Shown one piece after another: positions 5,923-6,930 of a stretch of DNA of 6,930 bases. The notes beneath the pieces are model-generated. The model saw only the letters and a list, made by a program, of their open reading frames with translations, did no database searches and was not told the DNA's origin. The position numbers and the translations under genes are program-made. The DNA is from CAZZKJ01 sp964654695 (lineage in GTDB: Bacteria; Krumholzibacteriota; Krumholzibacteriia; WVZY01). How positions within the stretch are numbered: position 1 is the first letter of the stretch; every line of letters begins with the position of its first letter. The stretch spans positions 1 through 6,930 of the forward strand of contig CAZZKJ010000074.1 of NCBI GenBank assembly GCA_964654695.1. The letters run 5' to 3'.

Positions 5923-6834
5923 TTATATGATACCGCTGAATTTATTCCACGGTCCGCGGCGCTTTCGGAGGAATTTCAAGAATTCCCGGGCTGCTGGAGA
6001 CAGGAATTCAGGTTTTTTCAGGGCAACGCCTAAATCCCGGTGAAATTTCACCTTGCCGGTGGAAATTCGTTTCAAGGCGCCTTTTTTTAATTCATCGGCA
6101 ACCACTGGGAGCGGTAAAACGCTCGCACCCAGACCGGTTTCGGTAAGACGCTTTATAGCTTCCGGACTGGACACCTCCATGACGGTCCTAAGAGAGAGGC
6201 CGGCGGAGGCGAAAACTCCTTCAATTAATTTTCGAGTTGTTGAACTGGCAGGATACGTAATGAGCCCTGTTTTTGCAACTGCTTTCAATGCTCCGCGGCG
6301 AACCCCTGACAATTCATGCTCGGGGCTGCAGACCAATATCATTTTATCCCTGTACACAGGAAAACACTCCAGATCACTTCTCTCGACCGGCAGTGTGACT
6401 ATGGCCATTTCGACCGCATCTTTAACCAGCTCGTCAATCAGATGAAATGAATCCGAAACGGAAATCGTTATATCGATGCCGGGAAATTTCTTTTTGAACC
6501 CGGTCAATACATCCGGAAGCACGTAAACACCTGCGGCGTCAATCGCTCCTATTCGCAGTATTCCGGTCCTGCAGCCGCGCAGTTCTTTAATCGAGTTTTC
6601 AAGTCTGGATAACCGGGCTATAATCTCTTCCGCCTGTTCTGCAAACAGACAGCCGGCCGGAGTTAAAGTTATTTTGCGGCCGCGCCTAAAAAGAAGCCTC
6701 TCGCCGATTTCCTCTTCGAGCTTCCTTATTTGAATGCTTACCGCCGGCTGAGTTACGAAATGCTCCTTGGCCGCCGCCTGAATACCGCCCAACCTGGCGG
6801 CGGACAGAAAGAACTCAATCTGTCTTATTTCCAT
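5923..6834 (-). CDS. LysR-type transcriptional regulator
   Basis: A 303-residue DNA-binding regulator of typical LysR length. Residues 1-60 are the winged helix-turn-helix: MEIRQIEFFLSAARLGGIQA, then AAKEHFVTQPAVSIQIRKLE as the recognition region, then EEIGERLLFRRGRKITLTPAG. A linker helix (62-86) follows. Residues 92-290 are the periplasmic-binding-protein-like effector domain, opening LRIGAIDAAGVYVLPDVL and including LVCSPEHEL (167-175), LITYPASSTT (191-200) and GLGASVLPLPVV (234-245), an overall style like CysB/CbbR-type members. The effector is unknown. I place the start at the ATG 6834-6832, which gives the canonical MEIRQIEFF opening and has GAAGG four bases upstream. An in-frame TTG at 6858 would add eight residues (MQEAGEGA) without family support or a ribosome site. 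It precedes the phosphatase gene by 38 bases, so it may regulate its own operon or a divergent gene beyond the right edge. Confidence 0.94.
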   Translation of the reverse strand: MEIRQIEFFLSAARLGGIQAAAKEHFVTQPAVSIQIRKLEEEIGERLLFRRGRKITLTPAGCLFAEQAEEIIARLSRLENSIKELRGCRTGILRIGAIDAAGVYVLPDVLTGFKKKFPGIDITISVSDSFHLIDELVKDAVEMAIVTLPVERSDLECFPVYRDKMILVCSPEHELSGVRRGALKAVAKTGLITYPASSTTRKLIEGVFASAGLSLRTVMEVSSPEAIKRLTETGLGASVLPLPVVADELKKGALKRISTGKVKFHRDLGVALKKPEFLSPAAREFLKFLRKRRGPWNKFSGII

Positions 6835-6854
6835 TGCACCTTCCCCGGCCTCCT

Positions 6855-6930
6855 GCAAAAATGTTTTATATTAATAGTATTTATCTTTATTATAAATATT
6901 ATATATTTTATCTATTATATGCCTCGGGAC
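6855..6930. promoter_or_regulatory. AT-rich upstream region of the LysR gene, probable promoter/operator
   Basis: From about 6857 to 6920 the sequence is almost entirely A/T, unlike the rest of the window. On the minus strand TATAAT occurs at 6894-6889, 6903-6898 and 6919-6914, so a -10 box is likely, but none has a recognisable -35 within the window. AAATAT-TAT-ATATTT (6894-6908) is a dyad with arms perfect around a 3-base centre, compatible with a LysR T-N11-A-type site. TTTATCTTTATTATA (6880-6894) and TTTATCTATTATA (6907-6919) are near-direct repeats. Low sequence complexity makes each of these individually weak. Confidence 0.4.

Noticed and set aside
6835..6858. TTG-initiated 8-residue extension of the LysR protein.
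   Set aside because: LysR proteins normally begin near M-x-I-x-Q-I-x-F, the ATG at 6834 has a GAAGG site, and the extension has neither family support nor an upstream ribosome site.
1..6930. Signs of a mobile element, CRISPR array, toxin-antitoxin or defence system.
   Set aside because: I found no transposase or integrase motif, terminal inverted repeats, regularly spaced DNA repeats or defence domains. All sizeable genes look like ordinary chromosomal or envelope genes.

Overview
This looks like a chromosomal window from a Gram-negative bacterium of moderate GC content, most likely a deltaproteobacterial (Desulfobacterota-like) lineage. The reasons are a HisG N-terminus of the kind I associate with those groups, an outer-membrane-type lipoprotein signal, and a large membrane/TPR protein of a type common there. 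The lineage is inferred from protein style; there is no rRNA or other phylogenetic marker in the window.

Layout from left to right. At the left edge is the 5' end of hisG on the minus strand (1-76). Positions 77-410 hold no convincing protein gene. They are GC-rich, can fold into several hairpins, and end in a near-textbook plus-strand intrinsic terminator (296-329). The candidate explanation is a small structured RNA transcribed away from hisG. Next is an exported formylglycine-generating-enzyme-fold protein (411-1268, +) that lacks the catalytic cysteine pair. It converges on a 776-residue polytopic membrane protein with a C-terminal TPR array (1317-3647, -). A 287-base divergent intergenic region with an AT-rich dyad separates this from a lipoprotein gene (3935-4996, +). 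The lipoprotein carries two different internal repeat systems. One is a DP-centred acidic repeat after the lipid anchor, and the other is a C-terminal array of eight G-x-[W/Y] units spaced about 15 residues apart. A strong terminator (5008-5046) closes that gene and overlaps the stop codon of the convergent gene. On the minus strand, a LysR-type regulator (5923-6834) lies 38 bases upstream of an inositol-monophosphatase family phosphatase (5045-5884), probably in one transcription unit. The right edge is a very AT-rich region that should contain the LysR promoter and possibly its operator.

How the genes work together: I see no single pathway. hisG belongs to histidine biosynthesis. The FGE-fold protein, the membrane/TPR protein and the lipoprotein are all probably envelope-associated but have separate promoters and orientations. 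LysR plus the phosphatase form a probable bicistron. No mobile element, CRISPR array, tRNA, rRNA or recognisable defence system was seen. The parts most worth a second look are the candidate small RNA on the left and the doubly repetitive lipoprotein.
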